Position numbers and translations under genes: made by a program
In this document: in pieces, positions 1 through 11,900 of the stretch
Layout: every line of letters starts with the position of its first letter
Position numbering within the stretch: position 1 is the stretch's first letter
The notes under the pieces: model-generated
Seen by the model: the letters and a program-made list of their open reading frames with translations, nothing else
Database searches by the model: none
Told to the model about the DNA's origin: nothing
Assembly (NCBI GenBank): GCA_001939145.1
Contig: LSRX01000595.1
Coordinates: 192,605 to 256,604, forward strand
Source of the DNA: Symbiodinium microadriaticum
Taxonomy: Eukaryota > Sar > Dinophyceae > Suessiales > Symbiodiniaceae
Reading direction: 5' to 3'
DNA: 64,000 nt

Positions 1-724
1 ACGGTTCCAGCTGTGACCTAGAAAACTAGAAAGATCTGCGTCAACTTGCTCGACCGGTTCTCGCGACAAAATGCTTTGGCCGGAGGGCTTGCAGCGGCAC
101 GAATGCCACAGCGCCTTGTCGCTGGCCGTTAGCTCAAGGATGCCAAAGGTGACAGCAGGCTAGCAGCAGGGCGTGCAGCTCACGGACACTCGCAAAGTTT
201 CACTGAGCGTGCAGGACCTTTGTAATCAAGGCAAAGACCAAGAGTAAGACGAGTAAGAGATGCAACGCATGGAGTCACCAAGTAGTTTTCAGGGTAAGCG
301 TTCGCACAGCCGACATGGATTCTCATGACTCGTAGTCCGAGTCATGTCGATTGAGGCGGCTGCTTTCATTTCGATGCTTGCCCTGATCAGAAAAGCCTTC
401 GAGTCTGCTAGATACAGGAGGTGGTGAAAGAGCTGGAAAGCCGGCGGCAATTTGCCGGTGATCATCTGTGGAGGCACCGGCTGCGTAATTGAGGGGCAGC
501 ACAGATGTTGGACCACTGTAGTGTCACAAAGAGGCTCAACACTGCCATCTTCAACTGCGCTGATGAGAATGAGGTCACTTCACAGCTAGCTGGCCGATTC
601 TGGGCAAGATGTGGGTTGAAGATGCAGTGGCCAGTGTACCGTTTAGGCGTTTTGTGCTTCAGCATAGTGCAGGAACGGAGATGGTTCCTTTGAAGAGTGC
701 CTGAAGCTTTTTAGGAATTTACCA

Positions 725-1742
725 AGTGGTCATGCAGATGCGGAAAGAGTACCAGTCTGGACAGTTCTATGCCACGGACCAGGGCAACTTGTTTCGAAGC
801 AGATCCCGGTACGGTGGAATGACATCCTGGGCCAGGACCAGTCAAGTGTAGCTAGACTCGACAAACTCAGGCAACTACCTTGCCCTGCTGGGCACGTTGC
901 AGAACCAGCACCCTGGCAGGCATTTGTACGTTGTCCTTGCGCTGTGTTTGGGTCCTGCTCTTTTGCTCTAAGGGATTACTTTTCAACCCGTCAAGCAACG
1001 GCTTTCCGTGGCTGGATCGCCGAAGCTCTTGGTGCGGGCCGGGAGGGTGGCCGAGAGGGCTCGGCCCAGACGTCCAAGGACAAGGAGCCTGTCAGTTCGG
1101 AGTTTAGGATGCAGTTGCCTGGATTGAGCCGTCAGTGGAAGCGGGGCAGCCTTGCAGGGACACAGAGTCTCGTTCGTGTCAGATTGCAGGAGAGCGGCAC
1201 CAATGGCCTGAGCCGGTCAGAAGCGCAAAGACTGCGAAAGCTGGAAGCAAGCAGAGAGGCGGGAAAGTGGAAGTGCGACAAAGCGTGTCTCTTTCATGGG
1301 CCCCGAAAACGGATCCCATTGCCGAGCCCCGTGCCAAGGCCTTGGCTGCAGAGCTTCGCCAACTCCGCTCCTTGCGGTCTGCCGTTGAAACCTTTACGTC
1401 CTTTGATGCAACAAAAAGAGGCCGGGGGGCGCGCCGCAGCGCATGCTTGGAGCGCTTTTGCGATATCTCGTCTTCTCAGGAACCGGAAAGAAGAAGGACA
1501 ACCAGAAGCAGAACGAGGGTCCAAAGGACAACGTCTCAGCGAACGGCAACATGCAGGAGGCACACGCGCATTTGAGACCCTGCCGCGCCATCTGCGAGGA
1601 TTCACCACAGCCCGTCATGGATTCGGGCCGTGGCACACGACGCGAGGAGCGCCGAGAAAGCGTGAAGGCCGAACCACCCGGCTACCAGGCTCGGCCATCG
1701 CGCGCTGCAGCCCTGTCTGCGCTGTCTCCCTGTGTTCTGAAG
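725..1742 (+). other. Possible upstream coding exons of copy A, unassigned
   Basis: Several overlapping open frames occur here but no domain is recognisable. The stretch 730-845 reads as a polar peptide (MQMRKEYQSGQF at its start), and 1290-1410 reads as a helical segment containing AEPRAKALAAELRQLRS. A Lys/Glu-rich frame that opens at 1443 runs without a stop into the WWE-like exon. The true start of the composite gene downstream probably lies in this stretch, but I cannot choose among the frames. The alternative is that only the exon from 1743 is real, because it is preceded by an AG|G acceptor. Positions 1-724 show short open frames only and nothing recognisable. Confidence 0.25.
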
Positions 1743-4700
1743 GTGAGGACGGACAGTGGATGGATCAGGTATGACGACGAGGCTCAGACGGCTCTGCGGG
1801 CCGCTGCTGAGAAGGGTCAGCCAGAATGCCGCTAGGCCGCTAATTTCGCAGATTTGCCGAGGTTACCTTACAACAAGAAAAGTCATCCAAGGTGAGATCT
1901 TTGCCCAAGGCCAATACTACAAGATCAGCCTCAAGCGTCTCTCGGCTCTAGCCTATAGGGGCCAGCGGGCTTCGAGATGCGACTCGAAGCCTTTTGAGAC
2001 TCTCTACCCCAGGAATGGTGCAGATCAATCCTTCCACCGGAAACGAGCGGTCGGTGCGTCTGCAGGGTGAGGCCCCGCGGACTCCCGAGATGCCAAAGTT
2101 GAACTTCAAGCGCCTCATGGTCGAGCAACTTGGAGCTGAGGTCATAATCGTCGTCATGAGATGTCATGGGCCATTGTCATAGAGTCATGGGTGATGCTTG
2201 GAGCTGGGCCTTAGCTTCCCCTCTCAGGTTCAAGCAGCTCGAGGCTTGCATAGCTGCTGGCCAAGAGCCGAGTTTTCACAGGTGTGAGCCCGTGGAGGAC
2301 AATTTGATGGAGTCTTGTCTGCCACTGGTGCTTCGTTCTCACTTGTACTCCCTCTCCATCGAGTCCAACCTCTATCTTGTCTTCCGCTTTCTTTNNNNNN
2401 NNNNNNNNNNNNNNNNNNNNNNNNNNNNNNNNNNNNNNNNNNNNNNNNNNNNNNNNNNNNNNNNNNNNNNNNNNNNNNNNNNNNNNNNNNNNNNNNNNNN
2501 NNNNNNNNNNNNNNNNNNNNNNNNNNNNNNNNNNNNNNNNNNNNNNNNNNNNNNNNNNNNNNNNNNNNNNNNNNNNNNNNNNNNNNNNNNNNNNNNNNNN
2601 NNNNNNNNNNNNNNNNNNNNNNNNNNNNNNNNNNNNNNNNNNNNNNNNNNNNNNNNNNNNNNNNNNNNNNNNNNNNNNNNNNNNNNNNNNNNNNNNNNNN
2701 NNNNNNNNNNNNNNNNNNNNNNNNNNNNNNNNNNNNNNNNNNNNNNNNNNNNNNNNNNNNNNNNNNNNNNNNNNNNNNNNNNNNNNNNNNNNNNNNNNNN
2801 NNNNNNNNNNNNNNNNNNNNNNNNNNNNNNNNNNNNNNNNNNNNNNNNNNNNNNNNNNNNNNNNNNNNNNNNNNNNNNNNNNNNNNNNNNNNNNNNNNNN
2901 NNNNNNNNNNNNNNNNNNNNNNNNNNNNNNNNNNNNNNNNNNNNNNNNNNNNNNNNNNNNNNNNNNNNNNNNNNNNNNNNNNNNNNNNNNNNNNNNNNNN
3001 NNNNNNNNNNNNNNNNNNNNNNNNNNNNNNNNNNNNNNNNNNNNNNNNNNNNNNNNNNNNNNNNNNNNNNNNNNNNNNNNNNNNNNNNNNNNNNNNNNNN
3101 NNNNNNNNNNNNNNNNNNNNNNNNNNNNNNNNNNNNNNNNNNNNNNNNNNNNNNNNNNNNNNNNNNNNNNNNNNNNNNNNNNNNNNNNNNNNNNNNNNNN
3201 NNNNNNNNNNNNNNNNNNNNNNNNNNNNNNNNNNACCCATCCACCCACCCAGACAAAAGAAATAAGGCGAAAACAAAGGAGTCAAAAACAAATCTTCATC
3301 CTTTGTCTTCTCGCTGAGTCCCTGTCTCGAAACGAGCAAAAGTGCCGGCTCAGTGGGTTCTGCTTTTAATTCGTGCCTGTAAGCCAAGGACTGGGAGATG
3401 GACATGTCCTTTCCTGCGGAGTCAGCTCTGCAGAAGAGCCTGGAAAATCTGGCCGCAACCCAGCTTCAAAGACATCAGGGCACCTGCCATTTCTGTGCAC
3501 GTGCTCCGAAGATCATCTCAGGCCAGCATGTTCGACAGCAGCCTGAACAAAATTACGTTTTGCATACGCTTCCCTGTGGAGTTTCCTCTGAGCCCACCGG
3601 AAGTGTGGCTGCGGCGGCCACGGATGAGATATCGATCTGGTCAATCAGGACCAGCAGCTGCTCCATTGAAGATCAGACAGGTAGGAAAAGTGGGTTCCGG
3701 GCTCACAATCGAAGGACCGGTGACCTTCGGTGGCCGTGTCTGCAGTCCCTTAGGCCGAACCAGCAAAGGTTGCTAACTGGACTGGCTTGCATCTGTGCTT
3801 GTGTAGAACACTTCCGTCCTCGAGCACCTGAGACGAGGCATGCTGTTGGCATCTGCTGGCTGGCAGCCGGCTACCTCCATGCTTGCCGTGCTGAAGGAGG
3901 TGCAGCAAAGCCTGGTGGATTCTGGTATCGAAGCCAACACCACCGTCTGCATCAAGAAGGCTGGGATGTGCTTTCCCACAGTTGGCGTTTGTTGTGCTGG
4001 TGTGCTAAAGGAATACCCGAGAGCTTCCATTCAATTGCAGCGTCGCTTGGCTTCATACCTTGCATCGGCAAGGTAAGGCCATGCAAACAAAATGTGGGTC
4101 TTTAGCTGTATGAGCTTTGCTGGCGGAAGAGGCCAAACTGGGCCAAAAACGGGCGCAAAGGACTAAACACCGAGCTCTTCCCCACGGTGAACGGATTCTG
4201 TCAGATGGCGATGACAGCGATCTCCCCGGAAGAAGCTTCGGCCTTCCTGGGCGATCTCTCCAGGCGATACCACTGTCGGCCTCTCCCCAAAATACACTAT
4301 AATACCCTATTTAAGATACTAGAATATATGCGCAATAATTTAATTAATATGTAGTATCATTTAGGATAGCATATTATTGTCTGTCTATGGAGTCGGGGCT
4401 GCAGCCGCCTCACTTGGAGCCTGGAGGCTGGAGGCCACCGACAAGATCGGGCTGCCTTTCGCATATGCGAAGCTCAGAGACCATAAGGGCCATGGGGGCC
4501 CTGGGGCTGTTTGCGATAGAGCGAACTTTCGGGCGAATTCTGGAGAGGCTTCAGTGGTCGGATCTTTCCGGCTTTGTCGTGGGGTGGTTCTGTGTTGTCA
4601 CGCCTGCGTTGGCTTTGCCCGGTGGACCGATCCCTTGCTTGTGCGACCGTCGTCCTGTGGAAGAATCCGCGGCCAAGGAACAGTATTTACAAGCGAGCCG

Positions 4701-7700
4701 AATTGGGCGCCGATTTGGTTTTGCCCTTGGTCTTCGAACTGAAAACACTTCTGGGGCGGAAGACTCACTGCGCCACAGCTGCAAACTCAAGGCAGGTCGG
4801 CTTGGAATCGTCCCTGCGAAGTTCGCATGATTGTGGCATGCTCTCCGGGTGACAGTCAGTCATCAAGGTGCCATCTTTGAGTTCATAGATGGCTTGCCGG
4901 ACAATCATGTGCTAATCCCAAAGTGGGTTATGGAGGATCTCGCAATTGATGAGCAGCTTGCCGCAACATCAGTGATCCTTCTTCAAGTTCTGTTCACGTC
5001 TAATCAACTCTAAGGAGGGAGCCGTTAAGGGTGCGCGGCGTGGATCTTGATTTGGTCACTGCTGTGTTTCGATCGCACAGAGAGACGGCTTCTCTTGCTC
5101 CGGTGTTGGCCATGTTGTCGGTGCTCAAGCCCCGTACCACGGAAACCCCTCAGCAACTCGTGAACGAGGTGAAAGTTCAGCCACATAGCGTCGACTTCTA
5201 TCAAGCTGTTCGGGACAGCGGCCGTGATGTTCGAGAACTGCTCACGGAATCCCTCTCACGCTTCAGTACACTCACGGAGGACTTCAACGTTCGTTCCACA
5301 GACTCCTTTCGCGAAGCCAGATTGTCAATCTGCTGTGAAACAACGGCTGCCAGGACACCGCAGTGCCCATTGAGGTGGGTGGCAGGCCTGCGGTTTCAAC
5401 AGGATGCAGACTCCAGACGGATTTGGGCCAGTTGGGGGGTTGCATGCTGTCCCCGAGCTAGCACAGCTCAAGGGCGATGCAGCTTGTTTTGTGGCACGAG
5501 GCTGTACCAGGTGCAGGTGATCACCGTGGAGCCCCACGGTGCCGTTCGCATTATCGCCACTCGGTGCTGCCAGCACTGTAAGTGGGTCAACATCGCTCAG
5601 GTGTGTGAAAAATTATCGGGCTTTGCTAAAAAGGGACTGACCAGTCAGACTACGGCAGCTGGTCCGATCTGGCCTTACTCGACCAACAACCTGAACTCAG
5701 CCACCAGAGACCCCAATCAACTGGCAATAGGTCACCAAGAGCCTCCGTAGAGTTTCGAACTGCCGACGCTGTTCAAGACACATGGGTGAGGTGACGTTGA
5801 AAATTGGTTAATGAATTAGTTCCTAAGTGGTAGCCAGGTAGGCCATCATTGCAGCTCCTCTTAGCATCATCTATTTCTTATTTACTGTTTGTTTTCTGGT
5901 GGGCCATGTGCTCGTGGCGAGCCAAGCATCTCATTTGTCGGGTTGACGTTGGCGCAGCCAATTATCTCCTTATGTCCTTCTGAGCTAGACCAGCGAATTT
6001 GGCGAATTGTTGTGTGCCTCTTAAGGTTTGTGATGCTTCGTCCGTTGTTTGTCGTTTTTGCGGTCGGTGGCCTGACACCTTCTTTTCGTGGTTCGTTTTG
6101 GTCCGTATGGCGGCCGAGACTAGTTTGGCTGCCGAAAGGCTGTTTGCTGTAGAATTGTAGGATCGCATGACATGTGCTAGATGTTGGAATTTCTGCCAAG
6201 GACATGGATGTACAACACCACTTCGAGTTCAAGGCGCTGGGCATCTTTCCTGAGACGCCTTCTGCCTTTACATGCAGCCAGGTGGAGTTCGAGCCCGCTC
6301 CTGATCTGGAGGATGAAGCAGCTACGAAGGCACGGGACTTGGGCATGGCGGCATACGGCGGCATAGCATCGGAGCTTGCTTTTCTCGACCCAAGGAGTTT
6401 CAAGACCGCGCGCTGAAGTCAGTGAAGCTGCGTCGGGAACGCTCGGCTGCTGGACGACAGGAGACCCTGCATGGTTCGAGAGGTCGTTCCTGCCCACTGC
6501 GCCGCGTGAGCGGTCAGGAAATAGAAGAACGCCGCCGTGAAGCTCGACAGAAACGATACGAGGCTGGATGCAGGTGGCAGCTTTGTAGAAGTTATTGAAA
6601 CACTGCCGGCCTGCTGCCTCTGTCTACGAGGGCTTGGTGGCAAGAGAGTCCGCGAACGTTGTCGACAAGAGTGCCCGGGTTTTGGGGGGGGGCGACGCGC
6701 ATTGAAGTCGAGATACTGGCCCCCCGGGTCCCAAGGTGAGGGAACGGTGGAAGTTGGCCTCAGGATGCCCGATGGGTCACAGCTGAAAGGCGAAAAGAAG
6801 CGGTTGCAAGCGCAGTTGGTGTGTCGTTTTGGAAAGCAGATGCGCAGGCAAGTTCCCCGAGGGTGCATCCGTGTCCTGCTTGATGCTGGCTGCCTTGGAG
6901 AGCCCCTGGGCGAAAGCGGCGCTGCCTTGGGGCATCTACCTGCGCATGGCCTTCCCCAAGAAGGTGCTGAAAAAGGGCAAGAGCCGGCCTTGTCCGAGCT
7001 ATGCTGTGCTCTTGCAGTCTCTGGCGACATCTGCTGAGGTGCTTGCAAGCCAAGATGTCATTGACAAAGGCTTTCACAGAAGCACCTTGAGTGTGCAGGA
7101 CCTCAGTCTGCAGACAGCCACGCAGCAAATTTGCTTGCACATCCCGAAGGAGGAGCAGGCACCGGAGAAGGACGAGGAGCTCTTTGCCGTTCTGCGCGCC
7201 TGAAGCTAAGCAATAGTGCAGTCAGCGCCGCAATCTGTCGACAATGGTGCCATCGTGGGCTGAGGATGCGCCCTCCCCAAAGAAATCCGTCAGCGCCTCC
7301 GGCATGCCAGAGGCCGCCCGCTTCGTGGCGACGCGGATAAGGGGTCTTGGCAGATGCCGGTGCGGCGAAAAGGAGTTGGCTCCACCGCCCTTGCCGGAAC
7401 GTGACGAAAGCGAACTCTTCTCGAGGCTGGCGTTGGCCGAGCCGGTCGTAACGACGTCGTCAACTCGTAAACTCTGCTTTTCTGGCCCTGGCCTGCCTCA
7501 GAACGCAGCGCGCCTTCGAGATGCAGCGCTTTCTGCGAGCAGGTTTCAACCTGGAGGAGGCCAAAAAACGCAGCACTGTGTCAACTGCTGTTTAGAGCAG
7601 GAGGTTTCTTTAGATGTGCTTTGATGAAGGACTGGACATTTCGGTTAAGGTCCCCTCCTTTAAGGGAGGCCTACAACAGGATCTGTGACTAGGGTATGAC

Positions 7701-8510
7701 ATCCTGAGCTTCTGAGCTGTCTGGTACACAGTCAAGTATCCTATAAAGGTCCTAAAGGTTACCGTCTCAAGAGCACAATGAGACGAGCTGTTTAAGCAAG
7801 TGCGAGGCTGAGAAGAAGTTCCAGGCAGGGGAGATCTTGCCGCCAACAGCAGCCTCGAGGCATCGGGGGTGCCGTGTCAGTCGCCGGTCGCCCCCTCGCA
7901 GACTTCTCTCAGGCGCCCAGAGCCGCGGCCTCCAGCCGCCCTGGCTGCGCCCGCACCTGCCTCCCCGTCACGCCCTCAAAGCAGCAGCGACGAAAGCTGG
8001 TGTTTCATGAGAGCTCAAGCCTCCATCGGCCTTCGCGGGTTCGTGCAGGGCCCTTCCGAACGGACGTTGCCGGAATGCGTATCCACAGAATCGGCTCGGT
8101 GTTGCCTGAGTGTCTCGGTCTCGAGAAAGGACACTCCTCTCAGCGGTGTGGAGAAGTGGAGGGGACAAAATCTCAAACTCCCGAATCCTGTTCGTCATTC
8201 TCGACCCCCGCATCGTGCCGGACGGCGCTGCGCAACGTCAGCGTGCGTCAGTCACTGTTTGCGCTTGCCGAGACTCTAGCCCCGGACCAAGGGCGGAGGA
8301 AGCAGAAGCCGAGGACGAGAAGGAGAAGCGGATTGAGGTGCGACACGTCGCGGGAAAGAGGCAGCGATGTGCTGCAGACGAATTCAGAGCCAGGCGGTTG
8401 TGGCCTTCACCGGGGCCGACCGCGAGGTGGCCAAGAGAGCGCTGGAGGAGAACCAGTGGATCGAAGAGCTGGCCGTCAACAAAGTGCTTGACTCGCTCGA
8501 CCAAAGCTGA
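1743..8510 (+). CDS. Copy A: WWE / UBE2Q-like E2 / UFD1 / UBX / UBA fusion protein (multi-exon)
   Basis: This is a composite ubiquitin-pathway gene spread over many short exons. A WWE-like domain (about 1758-2060) opens with GWIRYDDEAQTALRAA and closes with MVQINPSTGNER. A UBE2Q-like E2 follows: exons 2090-2124, 2228-2309 and from 3389, then PLSPPEVWLRRPRMR near 3580, GGRVC ending at 3741 and LLASAGWQPATSM after 3838. The UFD1 N-domain runs about 4180-6415 (RYHCRP, DKIGLPFAYA, GAIFEFIDGLPDNH, VKVQPHSVDFYQ, VEFEPAPDLEDEA). A charged linker at 6415-6560 contains EIEERRREARQKRYEA. The UBX-like fold (6735-7200) has VGLRMPDGSQLKG and PWAKAALPWGIYLRMAFPKK. A helical segment (RAFEMQRFLRAGF, near 7510) and a UBA-like C-terminus (VAFTGADREVAKRALEEN) end at TGA 8508-8510. 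UFD1 and UBX domains are known Cdc48/p97 adaptor modules, so an E2 tethered to p97 is inferred. The 5' start is uncertain, and fusion rather than adjacent genes is inferred from conserved exon order in copy B. Confidence 0.75.
2395..3234. other. Assembly gap (840 unresolved bases)
   Basis: The run of n lies inside intron 2 of copy A, between the exon ending at 2309 and the exon starting at 3389. No E2 residue appears to be missing when copy A is compared with copy B, so the gap is probably purely intronic. Translations that run through it are meaningless. Confidence 0.95.
4299..4378. repeat. AT-rich inverted-repeat element (MITE-like) in an intron of copy A
   Basis: This island is almost pure A/T in otherwise GC-rich sequence. 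Its left arm (ATAATA..., ending GATACTA at about 4315-4321) is an imperfect reverse complement of the right arm (TAGTATC at 4352-4358, ending TATTAT near 4377), so it could fold into a hairpin of about 80 nt. It lies just after the exon encoding the UFD1 N-terminus (RYHCRP) and before the DKIGLPF exon. Copy B has no equivalent. A small non-autonomous DNA transposon remnant is the simplest reading. Confidence 0.45.
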
Positions 8511-8963
8511 AGGCCTCTTTGCTCCGATTCTCTCGGAAGTCTCGAAGATCAGTCTGTGGGGAATTGGGTGACTGCTAATTACTTGCTCTTCAGTGTGTGC
8601 TTGTTGCGAATCAGACCTCGAGCAGTGGGGCAGGCGAGCCAGAGAGCTGCGGGCCTGCTGATTCCAGTCAGGGGCAAACGAAATGAGAGCGTAGGCGTCA
8701 GATGGCGGCAGCCAGTTGCAGGCTGCCAGTGGCCAGCTCGATGTTGTACACTGTAATACGTTGTACAAAGAAGCTTACAGTACTCGCTTAATCGTGCTGG
8801 ACAACGAATCGCGCCAGCCTGCAGACTTCCGAACAACTTTGCGGCCCGAATGATAGCATAGGCCACTAGGCCACTAACCAAGCATACAGCTGGCAGCTCT
8901 GGAATGGCTCAGGCTACTACAGCTAGAGCTAGAGCTTGAGGCAGGGTCTTCTACCCTTTCGCC
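8511..8963. other. Spacer between the tandem copies
   Basis: Only about 450 bp separate the stop codon of copy A from the first recognisable Met of copy B. No WWE-coding sequence is visible here, although it precedes the E2 in copy A. The spacer holds a small TTGTAC-containing inverted motif around 8741-8765. No promoter element, poly(A) signal or spliced-leader remnant is recognisable. Confidence 0.6.
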
Positions 8964-11900
8964 ATGCCGCAGCTGAACTTCAAGCGACTGCTGGTCGAGT
9001 GTAGCACTCGGTCGTTCAAAGCACGAGCAAGGCAAGCAAACGGGCTACGATTTTTCAATGTCGTCCTCCATGAGGTACAAGAAAGTCCAGTCCGCCATCT
9101 CTGCCGGTCAAGCTCAGGGCATTCTTCGCTGCGAGCCGGTGGGCGACAACATGCTGGACACTTGAAGAAACGATGATGGTCTCTCGGTTAGCGTCCGTGA
9201 CCCTCGCATGACGGTCTCACAGTTGCCTCTTGCTGTAGGAGTGGGACGTGGACATGACCTTCCCTGAAGGCTCTCCGCTACAGACTAGCCTCGACGCCCT
9301 CGCCGCCTCTTGTCCAATGCCCATTGTAAGGGTGCAGATTGGTCCAGCATGAGGGTGGGTGCCTTAGCTCCTGTGGCTGAAGGAGAGCATGTTTGATGCG
9401 GAGATGAAGAAGCTGACGCTTAGCGTCCGCTTTCCTGCAGAATACCCGCTGAGCCCTCCAGAAGTTTGGCTGCGTCGGCCTAGAATGCGCCACTGCTCTG
9501 AGCATGCAGGAACCAATGTGGGATTTCAGTCGCCATACTTCCGTGAGGCTCTGCCTCCCCGTTACTGAAGTTGCTTTGCTGGAGGAGCGGTGACATTTGG
9601 TGGCAGAGTTTGCAGACTCTTGTCTTTCACATTTGAGTCGCCTTTCGAACACACTTCGGCTAGGCGAGTGGGCCTGTTAATGGCGCCTAGGTTTGACATT
9701 GGCTTCTCCGGGTTGGAATCCTGTCACGGCCATGCTCAGTGTTCTGGAGGATGTGAGGCAACCGGGTCGCAGGGTGCTCAACCCAATGTCCCAGCACCCC
9801 GCCCGGAAACATCATAAACAGCTGTTGAATCAACTGCTAACGTAGCCAGCCATACTCTGTGTTTTAGTTGCTGAGGGATCAAATCCTGCTTGTTGAGGGT
9901 TTTGCACCCCTTTTGTTTTTCTCTTTTTTTCGGGTCTGCCGGGGGTGCCAAGATGTTGCTGAGCTTCTGCGTGCCGTTTTGTCCTGCCGATTCAAGACTT
10001 CGTTTGCTCCTGGGCGAATCGAGCAGTTGATATCTAGTTGACGTGCTCTTTGGCATTAATGCGTTTGACCAGAGGCGGCTGGGAAACGAAGGCGGCACCG
10101 AACGGAAGAAGCAGGTTAGGGAACAGAAAACGACGGTTTTACTTCTGGACAGGCATGTCGGACACCGGGTCATGTCTTGGGCTGCCTGGGAGCACCAAGC
10201 CCCTTACACCGGATTATCGAAACCCGCTGGTCACGAGTAATATGATGGAGCGGATCCAGGCGACCTTTTGCCCGTGACCTGTGTTGTGCTAAAGGACTCA
10301 TATTTCAAAAAAGTCGTTTGCCGTGTGAAGATGCGGACCTTGGTAGCCATCGCAGTGGAGCACGAACGTTCCGGAACTACCCCGCCGGGGAAGTAGAATA
10401 CCGTCCGCCGCAACGATTTTTTTTACGGGATCCTACCAAGTTGCCATACCTGACGAGTAGAACCAGGCATTACCGTTTCCGAGCTCGCTTTAGCTTCTGT
10501 CTTTGAGCCACCCGAACCCGCGGTTCCACGTCTAGGCACAAAATGCCCAACGGCAAGGCCCGAGGCCCTCCCAGGCGCTTCTTTCCTCTTTTTTCCTTGC
10601 AATAGGACAGGCCAAAATCAGGACCAAGCAAGCAAGCCCCCTAAAAGGGCTTGAGGGTTTGGGGCCTTGGCAACAGGAGTTTGAACCAATGCCAGCGGCA
10701 GAAATAGAAATCGAGAGCCCAAATCGAGATCAGCACCAAAGCAAATTTAAATGCTGGCTTACTTGGTGCAGGCATCTCAGGTATTCAATTCGACCGTCAA
10801 TGAAGTCCTTGCCTGGCTTGTTCAAGTGTGAGCGTCAAACCCTTAAACCCCGAGCGTCCACAAGGGATGCTCACTTCGAGCCATGCAGCACGATGGCTCC
10901 CCAGGGATTTCGTGGAGGCATCCCAGATCGGTGGCACCTGGACGCTCATCGCGTATGGCATCATGCTGGTAGTGTTCCTGTTCGAGCTGGCATCCTTCAT
11001 GAGCCCGGGGTACACCACCATGATGACCCTGGACAAGGCAGGCAGCGATTTGCTGCAGATCAACTTCGACGTAGATGTGCATGACATCGAGTGTCGGAAC
11101 CTCCAACTCGTCGTTTATGCTCAAAATGGCAAAGAAAAGCTTGGCGTGCTCGGAGAAGATTTCTGGCTTCGATCCATCGACGCTTCGGGGAAAACTTTTG
11201 GAGTTTCAATAAAGCCCCAAGAGTATCAATGGCAAGGGCAAGAAGAAGATGACCATGACAAAGTCATGCAGAAAGTGCGGCAGCAGGATGGCGCGGAGGA
11301 GATCGATTCTGATTGGGCTTCCTCGCACGATGGCTTTAAGCACAAGAGCTTCGAGCATGTCATTCAGGGCCATGATTTCACTTTCATCAACTTCTTTGCT
11401 GGATGGTGCAGCCATTGCCAGAAGTTCGCCCCAGAGTGGGATCAAATTGCCGAGAAGATTCACGGCAAAGGTGATGCTCCAGCCATGAAGTTCCCCGACA
11501 AGGACGGCATCGAGCGCCCCATTCGGCTGATCAAGCTGAACTGCGTGGACTTCAAGGAGACCTGTGTGGAAAAAGGCATCGATGCCTACCCTACATTGCG
11601 GCTCTATAAGGCCGACGGGTCCTTTACAGTCTATGATGGTCGTCGTGGGGAGGCGGAGATCGTTCGCTGGCTGGAGAGGATGGCGAAGATGAGAAGCTAT
11701 GGCTGGGGTAAGCACCATGAGACCTTCGAGCGTGGCTGCAACGCTCGTGGCCGGCTGCAGGTGCCGCGTGTGCCTGGGCACTTGGAGCTCATGGCCGGAG
11801 GTGGTGATCAGACGCTGAACCCTAGGATGACCAACGTCAGTCACACCATCAAGCACTTGTCCTTCTCGGATGCAGAGGATGACACGTACAGCCGCAAGAC

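Noticed and set aside
2166..3405. Open frames of 290-390 codons on both strands
   Set aside because: They run through the 840-nt assembly gap and consist mostly of unknown residues.
10640..10830. Relict spliced leader upstream of the nested PDI-like gene
   Set aside because: I looked for the CCATTTTGGCTCAAG core, which would mark a retroposed mRNA, and did not find it. The only partial match in the window (TTGGCTCAAG near 40328) is not next to a recognised gene. Retroposition therefore rests on the lack of introns alone.
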